Positions 27,501-40,000 of a stretch of DNA of 64,000 bases are shown here, piece after piece (within the stretch, counting starts at the first letter, position 1; each line of letters starts with the position of its first letter). The DNA lies in contig CM055896.1 in assembly GCA_029582155.1 (NCBI GenBank), forward strand, positions 22,683,110 through 22,747,109. The letters are read 5' to 3'. Source of the stretch: Panopea generosa (Eukaryota; Mollusca; Bivalvia; Adapedonta; Hiatellidae). The notes beneath the pieces are model-generated. The model was given only the letters and a program-made list of their open reading frames with translations, was not told the DNA's origin and did not search any database. A program made the translations under genes and the position numbers.

Positions 27501-30500
27501 GTATGCCACATGAAGCACACTGGCTAATGATGTTGTTTTGTGTTGTAGTGTATGCCACATGAAGCATACTGGCTAATGATGTTGTTTTGTGTTGTTATGT
27601 ATGCCACATGAAACACACTGGCTAATGATGTTGTTTTGTGTTGTAATGTATGCCACATGAAGCACACTGGCTAATGATGTTGTTTTGTGTTGTAATGTAT
27701 GCCACATGAAGCACACTGGCTAATGATGTTGTTTTGTGTTGTTATGTATGCCACATGAAGCACACTGGCTAATGATGTTGTTTTGTGTTGTAATGTATGC
27801 CACATGAAGCACACTGGCTAATGATGTTGTTTTTTGTTGTAATGTATGTCACATGAAGCACACTGGCTAATGATGTTGTTTTGTGTTGTAATGTATGCCA
27901 CATGAAGTACACTGGCTAATGATGTTGTTATGTGTTGTTATGTATGCCACATGAAACACACTGGCTAATGATGTTGTTTTGTGTTGTTATGTATGCCACA
28001 TGAAGCACACTGGCTAATGATGTTATTATGTGTAGTTATGTATGCCACATGAAACACACTGGCTAATGATGTTGTTTTGTGTTGTTTTGTATGCCACATG
28101 AAGTACTCTGGCTAATGATGTTTTTTTGTGTTGTAATGTATGCAACATAAGGTACACTGACTAATGATATTGTTTTGTATTGTAATGTATGCCACATGAA
28201 GCACACTGTCTAATGATGTTGTTTTGTATTGTAATGTATGCCACATGAAACACACTGCCTAACGATGTTGTTTTGTGTTGTAATTTATGCCACATGAAGA
28301 ACACTGCCTAATGGTGTTGCTTTGTGTTGTTATGTATGCCACATGAAGCACACTGGCTAATGATGTTGTTATGTGTTGTTATGTATGCCACATGAAACAC
28401 ACTGGCTAATGATGTTGTTTTGTGTTGTTATGTATGCCACATGAAGCACACTGGCTAATGATGTTGTTTTGTGTTGTTATGTATGCCACATGAAGTACTC
28501 TGGCTAATGATGTTGTTTTGTGTTTTAATGTATGCCACATGAAGTACTCTGGCTAATGATGTTGTTTTGTGTTGTAATGTATGCAACATAAGGTACACTG
28601 ACTAATGATGTTGTTTTGTATTGTAATGTATGCCACATGAAGCACACTGTCTAATGATGTTGTTTTGTATTGTAATGTATGCCACATGAAACACACTGCC
28701 TAACGATGTTGTTTTGTGTTGTAATTTATGCCACATGAAGCACACTGCCTAATGGTGTTGCTTTGTGTTGTTATGTATGCCACATGAACCACACTGTCTA
28801 ATGATGTTGTTTTGTGTTGTTATGTATGTCACACGAACCACACTGGCTAATGATGTTGTTTTGTGTTGTAATGTATGCCACATGAAACACACTGCCTAAC
28901 GATGTTGTTTTGTGTTGTAATTTATGCCACATGAAGCATACTGCCTAATGGTGTTGCTTTGTGTTGTTATGTATGCCACACGAAGCACACTGGCTAATGA
29001 TGTTGTTTTGTGTTGTTATGTATGCCACACGAACCACACTGGCTAATGATGTTGTTTTGTGTTGTAATGTATGCCACATGAAACACACTGCCTAACGATG
29101 TTGTTTTGTGTTGTAATTTATGCCACACGAAACACACTGGCTAATGGTGTTGTTTTGTGTTGTAATGTATGCCACATGAAACACACTGGCTAATGATGTT
29201 GTTTTGTGTTGTAATGTATGCCACATGAAGCACACTGGCTAATGGTGTTGTTTTGTGTTGTAATGTATGCCACATGAAGCACACTGGCTAATGATGTTGT
29301 TTTGTGTTGTAATGTATGCCACATGAAACACACTGGCTTAAGATGCTGTTTTGTTTTGTAATGTATGCCACATGAAGCACACTGGCTAATGATGTTGTTT
29401 TGTGTTGTAATGTATGCCACATGAAACACACTGCCTAACGATGTTGTTTTGTGTTGTAATTTATGCCACATGAAGCACACTGGCTAATGGTGTTGTTTTG
29501 TGTTGTTATGTATGCTACATGAAGCACACTGGCTAATGGTGTTGTTTTGTGTTGTTATGTATGCCAGATGAAGCACACTGGCTAATGATGTTGTTTTATG
29601 TTGTAATGTATGCCACATGAAGCACACTGGCTAATGATGCTGTTTTGTTTTGTAATGTATGCCACATGAAGCACACTGGCTAATGATGTTGTTTTGTGTT
29701 GTAATGTATGCCACATGAAACACACTGCCTAACGATGTTGTTTTGTGTTGTAATTTATGCCACATGAAGCACACTGCCTAATGGTGTTGCTTTGTGTTGT
29801 TATGTATGCCACACGAAGCACACTGTCTAATGATGTTGTTTTGTGTTGTAATGTATGCCACATGAAGCACACTGGCTAATGGTGTTGCTTTGTGTTGTTA
29901 TGTATGCCATATGAAGCACACTGGCTAATGGTGTTGTTTTGTGTTGTAATGTATGCCACACGAACCACAGTGGCTAATGATGTTGTTTTGTATTGTAATG
30001 CATGCCACACGAAGCACACTGGCTAATGGTGTTGTTTTGTATTGAAATGTATGCCACACGAAGCACACTGGCTAATGATGTTGTTTTGTGTTGTAATGTA
30101 TGCCACATGAAGCACACTGTCTAATGATGTTGTTTTGTATTGTAATGTATGCCACATGAAGCACACTGGCTAATGATGTTGTTATGTGTTGTAATGTATG
30201 TCACATGAAGCACACTGGCTAATGATGTTGTTTTGTTTTGTAATGTATGCCACATGAAGTACACTGACTAATGATGTTGTTTTGTATTGTAATGTATGCC
30301 ACATGAAGCACACTGTCTATTGATGTTGTTTTATATTGTAATGTATGCTACATGAAGCACACTGTCTAATGATGTTGTTTTGTGTTGTAATGTATGCCAG
30401 ATGAAGCACACTGGCTAATGATGTTATTTTGTATTGTAATGTATGCCACATGAAGCACACTGTCTATTGATATTGTTTTGTATTGTAATGTATGCCACAT

Positions 30501-32505
30501 GAAGCACACTGGCTAATGATGTTGTTTTGTATTGTAATGTATGCCACATGAAACACACTGGCTAATGGTGTTGTTTTGTGTTGTAATGTATGCCACATGA
30601 AGCACACTGGCTAATGATGTTGTTTTGTATTGTAATGTATGCCACATGAACCACACTGGCTAATGATGTTGTTTTGTGTTGTAATGTATGCCACACGAAA
30701 CACACTGGCTAATGGTGTTGTTTTGTATTGTAATGTATGCCACATGAAGCACACTGGCTAATGATGTTGTTTTGTGTTGTAATGTATGCTACATGAAGCA
30801 CACTGGTTAATGATGTTGTTTTGTATTGTAATGTATGCCAAATGAACCACACTGGCTAATGGTGTTGTTTTGTGTTGTAATGTATGCTACATGAAGCACA
30901 CTGGCTAATGATGTTGTTTTGTGTTGTAATGTATGCCACACGAAACACACTGGCTAATGGTGTTGTTTTGTATTGTAATGTATGCCACATGAAGCACACT
31001 GGCTAATGATGTTGTTTTGTGTTGTAATGTATGCTACACGAAACACACTGGCTAATGATGTTGTTTTGTGTTGTTATGTATGCCACATGAAGCACACTGG
31101 CTAATGATGTTGTTTTGTATTGTAATGTATGCCACATGAACCACACTGGCTAATGATGTTGTTTTGTGTTGTAATGTATGCCACATGAAGTACACTGACT
31201 AATGATGTTGTTTTGTATTGTAATGTATGCCACATGAAGCACACTGTCTAATGATGTTGTTTTGTATTGTAATGTATGCCACATGAAGTACGCTGGCTAA
31301 TGATGTTGTTTTGTGTTGTAATGTATGCCGCATGAAGCTCACTGTCTAATGATGTTGTTTTGTATTGTAATGTATGCCACATGAAACACACTGGCTAATG
31401 GTGTTGTTTTGTGTTGTAATGTATGCCACATGAACCACACTGGCTAATGATGTTGTTTTGTATTGTAATGTATGCCAGATGAAACACACTGGCTAATGGT
31501 GTTGTTTTGTGTTGTAATGTATGCCACATGAACCACACTGGTTAATGATGTTGTTTTGTGTTGTAATGTATGCCACATGAAGCACACTGGCTAATGATGT
31601 TGTTTTGTGTTGTAATGTATGCCACATGAACCACACTGGCTAATGATGTTGTTTTGTATTGTAATGTATGCCACACGAAACACACTGGCTAATGTTGTTG
31701 TTTTGTGTTGTAATGTATGCCACACGAACCACACTGGCTAATGATGTTGTTTTGTTTTGTAATGTATGCCACATGAAGCACACTGGTTAATGCTGTTGTT
31801 TTGTATTGTAATGTATGCCACATGAAGCACACTGGCTAATGATGTTGTTTTGTGTTGTAATGTATGCCACATGAAGTACACTGGCTAATGATGTTGTTTT
31901 GTATTGTAATGTATGCCACATGAATCACACTGTCTAATGATGTTGTTTTGTATTGTAATGTATGCCACATGAAGCACACTGTCTATTGATGCTGTTTTGT
32001 ATTGTAATGTATGCCACATGAAGCACACTGTCTATTGATGTTGTTTTGTATTGTAATGTATGCTACATGAAGCACACTGTCTAATGATGTTGTTTTGTGT
32101 TGTAATGTATGCCACATGAAGCACACTGGCTAATGATGTTGTTTTGTATTGTAATGTATGCCACATGAAGCTCACTGTCTATTGATATTGTTTTGTATTG
32201 TAATGTATGCCACATGAAGCACACTGTCTATTGATGTTGTTTTGTATTGTAATGTATGCTACATGAAGCACACTGGCTAATGGTGTTGTTTTGTGTAGTA
32301 ATGTATGCCACATGAAGCACACTGGCTAATGATGTTGTTTTGTGTTGTAATGTATGCCACATGAAGAACACTGGCTAATGATGTTGTTTTTTTGTTGTAA
32401 TGTATGCCAGATGAAGCACACTGGCTAATGATGTTGTTTTGTATTGTAATTTATGCCACATGAAGTACACTGTCTAATGATGTTGTTTTGTATTGTAATG
32501 TATGC
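21560..32505. repeat. Giant 49-bp tandem repeat array, about 220 copies
   Basis: Monomer 'atgaagcacactggctaatg', 'atgttgttttgtgttgtaat', 'gtatgccac' (49 bp), head to tail for almost 11 kb without interruption. Variants at fixed positions (gaagcac/gaaacac, gtaatg/gttatg, gatg/ggtg, gtgttg/gtattg) are regionally clustered: gaaacac and gttatg dominate about 24.5-28 kb, and gtattg dominates about 30-32.5 kb. This is the pattern expected from local homogenisation. Frames of 63-96 codons on the minus strand arise only where indels keep phase and are not genes. Confidence 0.98.
24583..27690. repeat. Higher-order repeat blocks inside the 49-bp array
   Basis: A monomer with a 7-bp insertion ('ttttgtgttttgtgttg') occurs three times, near 24826, 25715 and 26751, in the same run of neighbouring variants ('gtgtagttatg', 'aatggggttg', 'gttgatttgtg', 'gttttctgttg'). 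Offsets are 889 bp (18 x 49 + 7) and 1036 bp (21 x 49 + 7). The 'gcactctgg' variant is shared by copies one and three (25199, 27124) but missing in copy two. A further shifted match is 'gtagtgtatgccac' at 26461 and 27545. Long blocks of monomers were therefore duplicated recently. Confidence 0.92.
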
Positions 32506-33980
32506 TATTTTGAGAATGGACATGAATTAACTAGATATTCTATATTTATGTTTCTTTTATAAGTAAAGAGAGTCTTTTACTTATGCTTCTACAGAGATAT
32601 ATGTGATTTAGTAAGTTTGTCTGCCAATTGTAGTCAATCTATGTCATTACGACTTCCGGTAACACGGTGTGTTAAATAGTTTTACAAATTTCTAGAAGCA
32701 GACGGTCATATGAAGAATAATCTTATTTGATGGTAAATTTACGAAGATACGTAACATTTAACTTTGTCGGTAGTTTGATGTTGTTTCAGTATTTATCCAA
32801 GTAATGTATTTATATCAATTACATATACGGGAATCGACTGTACGTCTGCACGTTAATGATACATTCTTCAATGTAGTTGCAAACTTACACGTGAGATGCC
32901 GGAACTAGAGACAATATCACACATATATGGAAGATGATGACATGTGCACGCCGAATTTATAAACTTATCATACGGGCATCAGTAAATACACTAAGGTCTG
33001 ATATGGTCGATTTGAGATAATATTAACAACTTGCATTGTTCGCAACGGAAACGTCGCATCACGATTGATCTTAACATTTGTTACAGTTATAAACATATCT
33101 AACCTTTAACTTCGTCGGTGATACCTATACTGTTCTTAAACGTTCTTTAACTACTTTATATAATATAAAACTTACATATACAGGAGACCACGAAGTAATC
33201 ACGTCGGTTACAGACTTATCGATGTAATTACTATGTGGGCGGTATTAGTATACGTTCTAACACCGGAGATGCTAGAATTTGAGACACTATCAGATATTTT
33301 AACGACAGTCACATTCAACAGCCAAACCAACATACTAGCGTCTGTGTGGATACCTGTAACAGCCATGGGTTGTGTGTAAGTGTCAGTATCAGTTTTTCAC
33401 ACAATACTTCACACTCGTTCGCACAATATAATGATACTTATCGATGAAAAGCTAAACCTTTTAACTTCTCCGATAATACCGTTGGCGTTGTTTACAGTAG
33501 TTCTTCAATGCGTTTTTAATCAAATACTTTCCATATCTAGACGGTGACGAAATACACACGTTAAATATATATAATAATGTTATTGACGAAATCAATATAT
33601 GAGCATTAATATACCCAGCTGATAAGTTAGAACAACAATTTACATCTTTCTCAAAATAAATGTTGCATCTATCCGCAAGTAATACATACATTCCATATAT
33701 AGCAATCCGCAAGTAATACATACATTCCATATATAGCGATCCGCAAGTCTGCATGGCGACGTACAGTTATCGATATTGTTGATACGTGGGCATTAGTATA
33801 CGTACTAAACACCTGTGAAGGTGAATATTAGGCAAAATTAAACACCTACTGTTAAGTCTAATTTAACAGTTATAACAATATAGCGTCCGTGCAAATACCT
33901 ATAATAGCTTTAGGGTTTTATGTGTCGATACTCGGTATTTGTAAAACAATGACACTGTCCTTCACAAATAAATGTCGCAG
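32506..33980. repeat. Old, diverged tandem duplication of a several-hundred-bp unit
   Basis: Corresponding segments recur with many changes: 'taactttgtcggtagt' (about 32760), 'ctttaacttcgtcggtgata' (about 33105) and 'ttttaacttctccgataata' (about 33457); 'gggcggtattagtatacgtt' (about 33238) and 'gggcattagtatacgtacta' (about 33788); 'actagcgtctgtgtggatac' (about 33333) and 'tatagcgtccgtgcaaatac' (about 33879). Spacing varies from about 350 to 550 bp, so units carry indels. No coding frame was found. It could be an old satellite or a duplicated transposon fragment. Confidence 0.6.
33673..33748. repeat. 34-bp local duplication, 2.3 copies
   Basis: 'ccgcaagtaatacatacatt' + 'ccatatatagcaat' repeats at 33673, 33707 and (partial) 33741. 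It is nearly identical between copies, so younger than the surrounding repeats. Confidence 0.9.
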
Positions 33981-34122
33981 CATAATTTTTATTATAAATC
34001 ATAAATGATAAAAAAAAATATACTAAATACCGTGTCCGTTTGTCCGTCCGAATCTGTGTCCTGTTTGTAACTTTGTCACACATAAAAGAGTTTTAAAATA
34101 ACTTGGTACTAATCTCTATATA

Positions 34123-34199
34123 GACCCTTTATATAAGCAAACGTTCAACTACAGCTACAGGACGTAGCTGTAGTTGAACGTTTGCTTATATAAAGGGTC
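34123..34199. repeat. Perfect inverted repeat, 36-nt arms with 5-nt loop
   Basis: The left arm 34123-34158 (begins 'gaccctttatataagcaaac') is exactly complementary to the right arm 34164-34199, around the loop 'aggac'. No mismatch was seen in 36 pairs. It could be a genuine hairpin or a foldback artefact of sequencing or assembly. No arm sequence resembles a flanking repeat. Confidence 0.95.
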
Positions 34200-34724
34200 A
34201 TACTGGAAGTGTTTAACAATTATAAATCTTAATCCATTTTTCTCCCTCTAGCTCTCTAACAACAAGAAACATATTACAAACATGATTTTAGTACCCATGT
34301 ATATCAATATGAGATATAACTGTTTAACTTTTAAGTGAAACTTTCGCTAGTGACATAAAGCAAATCAAAATTTGACATGATTTCATCAGCTTAGTGCTTA
34401 CGCGTAGTGGTATTATTTCAACAATCGCAAAATGTCCGAGATATTGCGGGGGTATTTGGTAAATGTAAAACACTGTTTCATTCGGAAGTCGTTTTAAATT
34501 AGTTTCTGTAGAGATATAATATATATATTTAGGTTGAAAACGTGTTTTAAAAATCCAAATGTGCATTTTAAATAGTGTTCTCTTCAGAACCGCGTAAAAT
34601 GGGATCAACAGTGGCATTTGCGTTGTTGATGTTTTAACGGAATTAAATAAAAAAATATACAAAACAAACAAACAAAAGCATGATGCTGTTTTCTTTCCGC
34701 TTAGTTTGACAATCAGCCCTAAGG

Positions 34725-34889
34725 ACATAACATAACATAACATAACATAACATAACATAACATAACATAACATAACATAACATAACATAACATAACATAA
34801 CATAACATAACATAACATAACATAACATAACATAACATAACATAACATAACATAACATAACATAACATAACATAACATAACATAACATA
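34725..34889. repeat. (CATAA)n pentanucleotide microsatellite, about 32 copies
   Basis: Uninterrupted 'cataa' units. On the minus strand this reads as repeated MLCYV, giving an apparent 184-codon frame that is not a gene. Confidence 0.98.
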
Positions 34890-35279
34890 TATTGTATCAT
34901 AGTCTCACCTCTATCACATTACAATCATAAATGTATAAAACATTGACAAATAAAAATAGTGAAGTTAAGAGAGGCTCTTTACAGAGCTATGAGAGACTGA
35001 TTGTTATTTTTCTACAAGTATATATTTTAAATCAACACAATATTTTTTTTAAATAAAACAGCAACATTTTCTACATTCATTTAGACTAAAAAAGAAAAGA
35101 AAAGAAAAACAACAACATAATAAAACATCATTTAGATTGACTATTACAATTATATACAATTTAAGTATATCTTTACACTTTATCAGATTTACAAATAAAA
35201 AAAAAGTAAGATTTTATTCTAATATATATGAATAACGGTAAAAAAAATAATTATTATAAATTTAAATCAATTATATAAA
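34890..35279. other. AT-rich low-complexity spacer
   Basis: A-rich tracts ('aaaagaaaagaaaagaaaaa', 'acaacaacataata') and no recognisable gene. Confidence 0.6.
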
Positions 35280-36740
35280 ATAGTTTGTCTATGTTTTAAA
35301 ACGTCGAAGCAGAGTTTGGCATATAATCTTATTACTTTTTCAACTCACAGCTTAACATATAATGTAATTTTTCTTGAATTGTTAAACTTCTAAACTCAGT
35401 ATTATCCATGATTATTTTATCTAAATATAATTTCTAATATCATCATATATTGGACAGGATAGTAATACATGTTCTTCATCTTCGGTATTTTTTATACGGC
35501 ACAAACATTTTCTTTCTTCAGCCAGTAATCGTTCATAACGGCGAGTTTCTATACGAATTGGAGCTACTCCGTATCAAAATTTTGAAAAAGCACTGCGATG
35601 AGATCGAGGCATTAAACAATTAACATAACCTTCAACTTTATATTCAGTTTTAAAACATTTATATAGATGTAACTTATTTCTACCAATGCCTTGACGTGCA
35701 CTTTCCCCATTAATGTCATTTAATTGTTCAGATTTAAATATAAAGAGTATGTCCTTTAAATAAGTTATGTGTCCACAGTTGAGTAATTGGTAATCAATAT
35801 TTCTTCCTCAAACATCGAGTGAACTCTAAAGTTCCAGTTTTTACAATTTTTTCCAGCATTTGTAGTTGACAATGGGTTAGTTTTTGAATTAAGTCTATTT
35901 GCATCCAATTAAAAACAATCTCGACCACTGGGTCACTGTAGTCCTCCACTGTTTCGCTAGTGTTTGCTCCCAGCCTGTGTCACCGAGCATTCCGGCATTC
36001 GGCGTGTATCGCCCTACCCCGAGAAAGAATCTGGCTGCACGTAGCTGCACAGTTTTGATACAAGCGTGTTGCTTACTTCCCCATATGGCAGCCCCGTAGT
36101 TGATTGTGCTCCACACCATGGTATCGTATAGCATCGTGTATGTTCTAAATGGTAAGCCCCCAAACGATTTAAACTTAGAAATGACAATACTTAGTGCTCT
36201 ATTTGCTGATTTAACCACATGTTTGGCCATCTCATCATAGTTTAAATGCTCTGTTAAAAACAGCCCCTAAGTATTTACATCTATCAACTGTTTGTAATAG
36301 TTTGTCGCCACAGTTGAACGCTTGTTCTTTTATTGGTGTTGCGTTTGGCCGGAAGTGAATAACGTTGGGTTTTTCTTCGTTTATTGTCAGTTTGTTGACC
36401 TCGCACCATATATTAAGTTCATCAAGCATTATTTATAGATCGTTTTTAGATGAAGCCAGTATAATTAATTCGTCCGCGTGCAGAAGAACGGACACGTTTT
36501 CATCGTTAACGTTAATACCTCTATTGAGAGCGTTTATCTTTTCAACAAGATCGTTGATATAAAGATAAAATAAAATAGTTGACAAATTACAGCCTTGTTT
36601 CAATCCACAGTTAACAGAGAACTAGTTTGTTTTCATCCCATTAATACGTACACAACATCTTACACCGTCATATAAAGATTGTATTGCTGTAAATAATATT
36701 GCACTAAAGTGTATATCACATCGCCACGTCCGCCGCCTTA
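35280..36740 (-). mobile_element. Degraded non-LTR reverse transcriptase, second type
   Basis: The minus strand encodes in order: 'SLYDGVRCCVRINGMKTN' and 'GLKQGCNLSTILFYLYINDL' (RT motif B region, about 36690-36570), LLHADELIILA (motif C, 36469-36480), LNIWCEVNKLTINEEKPNVI and 'CKYLGAVFN' (about 36425-36250). After a frameshift near 36240 come 'EHLNYDEMAKHVVKSANRAL', then 'LYDTMVWSTINYGAAIWG' and 'RAARFFLGVGRYTPN' (36230-35990). Remnants of a cysteine-containing tail ('CPIYDDIRN', about 35450) follow. The catalytic YADD is HADE, so the second aspartate is replaced, and stops plus frameshifts break the frame. The 5' half, including endonuclease, is missing. It is a different lineage from the 17-19 kb LINE, judged from its C-terminal 'FFLGVGRYTPN' signature. 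Confidence 0.82.
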
Positions 36741-37050
36741 TTCAATTTACACAACCTACTGATATGAGCTCTGATTCTCGTGAGTCTAAAAGTAAATTGC
36801 GTTTTGTTCCGTTTAAGATAATTATACTATGCTTGTGGGCGGTAAATGCGTTTTGTATGACGTGACTGTCGTGACAGGTAGGTTGGTATAATGTAATAAA
36901 TGTTAAAATTTATAAATAAAGAATATATCGGTAATACGCAGACATATTAAACAAAATAAAAATAAAATGATAGTTATGATGATATTATTTATAATGATAA
37001 TGACCGTCATAGTTAATACAAAAATACAATAAAATCTCATGGCAAATACC
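36741..37050. other. AT-rich spacer, no gene seen
   Basis: Short AT-rich segment between the reverse transcriptase relic and the 30-bp array. Confidence 0.5.
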
Positions 37051-40000
37051 AAAAAACCTTAATCAGTCATAATGAATACTGAAATGCATCCAACTTCCAT
37101 GGTAAAAACGGAAATGCAGCAAACTGTCACAGTAAACATAAAAATACAACAAACCGTTGTGATAACTACAGGAAAACAATAAACCGCATCGGTAAACACT
37201 GAAATTAAATTAACTGCGGTGAAAAAAGGAACCGCAAACATTCATGGTAACTACCGACATACAGCAAACTGGCATGGTCAATACCGAAATACAACAAACC
37301 TTCATGGTAAATACCGAAATACAACAGACTTCATGATATACCGAAATACAACAAACTGTCATGGTAAATACCGACATACAACAAACATTCATGGTAAATA
37401 CCGACATACAACAAACATTCATGGTAAATACCGACATACAACAAACTTTCATGGTAAATACCGACATACAACAAACTGTCATGGTCAATACCGAAATGAC
37501 ACAAACCTTCATGGTAAATACAGACATACAACAAACATTCATTGTAAATACCGACATACAACAAACTTTCATGGTCAATACCGAAATGACACAAACCTTC
37601 ATGGTAAATACAGACATACAACAAACATTCATGGTAAATACCGACATACAACAAACATTCATGGTAAATACCGACATACAACAAACTTTCATGGTAAATA
37701 CCGACATACAACAAACTGTCATGGTCAATACCGAAATGACACAAACCTTCATGGTAAATACAGACATACAACAAACATTCATGGTAAATACCGACATACA
37801 ACAAACATTCATGGTAATTACCGACATACAACAAACATTCATGGTAAATACCGACATACAACAAACTTTCATGGTAAATACCGACATACAACAAACTGTC
37901 ATGGTCAATACCGAAATGACACAAACCTTCATGGTAAATACAGACATACAACAAACATTCATGGTAAATACCGACATACAACAAACTGTCATGGTCAATA
38001 CCGAAATGACACAAACCTTCATGGTAAATCAGACATACAACAAACCTTCATTGTAAATACCGAAATACAACAGACCTTCATTATATACCGAAATACAACA
38101 AACTGTCATGGTAAATACCGACATACAACAAACATTCATGGTAAATACCGACATACAACAAACATTCATGGTAAATACAGACATACAACACACATTCATG
38201 GTTAATATCGAAATACAACAAACCTTCATGGTTAATACCGACATATAACAAACCTTCATGGTAAATACCGACATACAACAAACATTCATGGTAAATACCG
38301 ACATACAACAAACATGCATGGACAATACCGACATACAACAAACATTCATGGTAAATACCGACATACAACAAACATTCATGGTAAATACCGACATACAACA
38401 AACATGCATGGACAATACCGACATACAACAAACATTCATGGTAAATACCGACATACAACAAACCGTCATGATAAATACCGAAATACAACAAACTGTCATG
38501 ACAAATACCGACATACCGACATACAACAAATTTTTCATGGAAAATATCTATATACAACAAACATTCATGGTAACTACCGAAATACAACAAACCGTCATGG
38601 TAAATACCGACATACCAACATACAACAAATCTTCATGGAAAATATATATATACAACAAACATTCATGGTAACTACCGAAATACAACAAACCTTCATGGTA
38701 AATACCGAAATACAACACACCGTCATGGTAAAAAAAGGCATAAAACAAACCTTCACGGTAAATACCGATATACAACACACCGTCATGGTCAATACCGACA
38801 TACAACAAACCGTCATGGAAAATACCGAAATACGAAAAACCGTCATAGTAAATACCGAAATACAACAAACTATCATGGTAAATATCGAAATACAACAAAC
38901 CTTCATGGTAAATACCGACAGACCGACATGGTAAAAACAGAAATACAACAAACCTTCATGGTAAATACCGAAATACAACAAACGGTCATGGTAAATACCG
39001 ACATACAATAAACCGTCATGGTAAATACCGATATACAACAAACCTTCATGGTAAATACCGACATACAACAAAACTTCATGGTAAATACGGCATACGACAA
39101 ACCGTCATGGTAAAAACAGAAATACAACAAACCTTCATGGTAAATACCGAAATACAACAAACGGTCATGGTAAATACCGACATACAATAAACCGTCATGG
39201 TAAATACCGATATACAACAAACCTTCATGGTAAATACCGACAAACAACAAACTTTCATGGTAAATACCGACATACAACAACCTTTCATGGTAAATACCGA
39301 CATACAACAAACTTTCATGGTAAATACCGACATACAACAAAACTTCATGGTAAATACCGGCATACGACAAACCGTCATGGTAAATACCGAAATACAACAA
39401 ACCTTCATGGTAAATACCGACATACAACAACCTTTCATGGTAAATACCGACATACAACTAACCTTCATGGTCAATACCGAAATATAACAAACTGTCATGG
39501 TCAATACCGAAATACAACAAACCTTCATGGTAAATACCGACATACAACTAACCTTCATGGTCAATACCGAAATACAACAAACTGCCATGGTCAATACCGA
39601 CATACAAAAAATCTTCATGGTAAATACCGACATACAACAAACTGTCATGGTAAATACCGACATACATGGTAAATACCAAAATATAACAAACTGTCATGGT
39701 AAATGCCGACATACAACAAACCTTCATGGTAAAAACAGAAATACAACAAACCTTCATGGTAAAAACAGAAATACAACAAACTGTCATGGTAAATACCGAC
39801 ATACATGGTAAATACCGAAATATAACAAACTGTCATGGTAAATGCCGACATACAACAAACCTTCATGGTAAAAACAGAAATACAACAAACTGTCATGGTA
39901 AATACCGACATAGATAGTAAATACCGAAATATAACAAACTGTCATGGTAAATACCGACATACAACAAACCGTCATGGTCAATACCGAAATACAACAAACT

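Noticed and set aside
21560..32505. CRISPR array, because of the regular 49-bp period
   Set aside because: Units are contiguous with no unique spacers, there are no cas genes, and the context is eukaryotic.
34324..34900. 184-codon minus-strand frame rich in MLCYV
   Set aside because: It is the translation of a (CATAA)n microsatellite plus an AT-rich flank.
37210..38205. Long open frames (270 codons minus, 328 codons plus) in the 30-bp array as genes
   Set aside because: Both strands are open at once over the same bases because the monomer is 30 bp with few stops. There is no start context, unique domain or signal.
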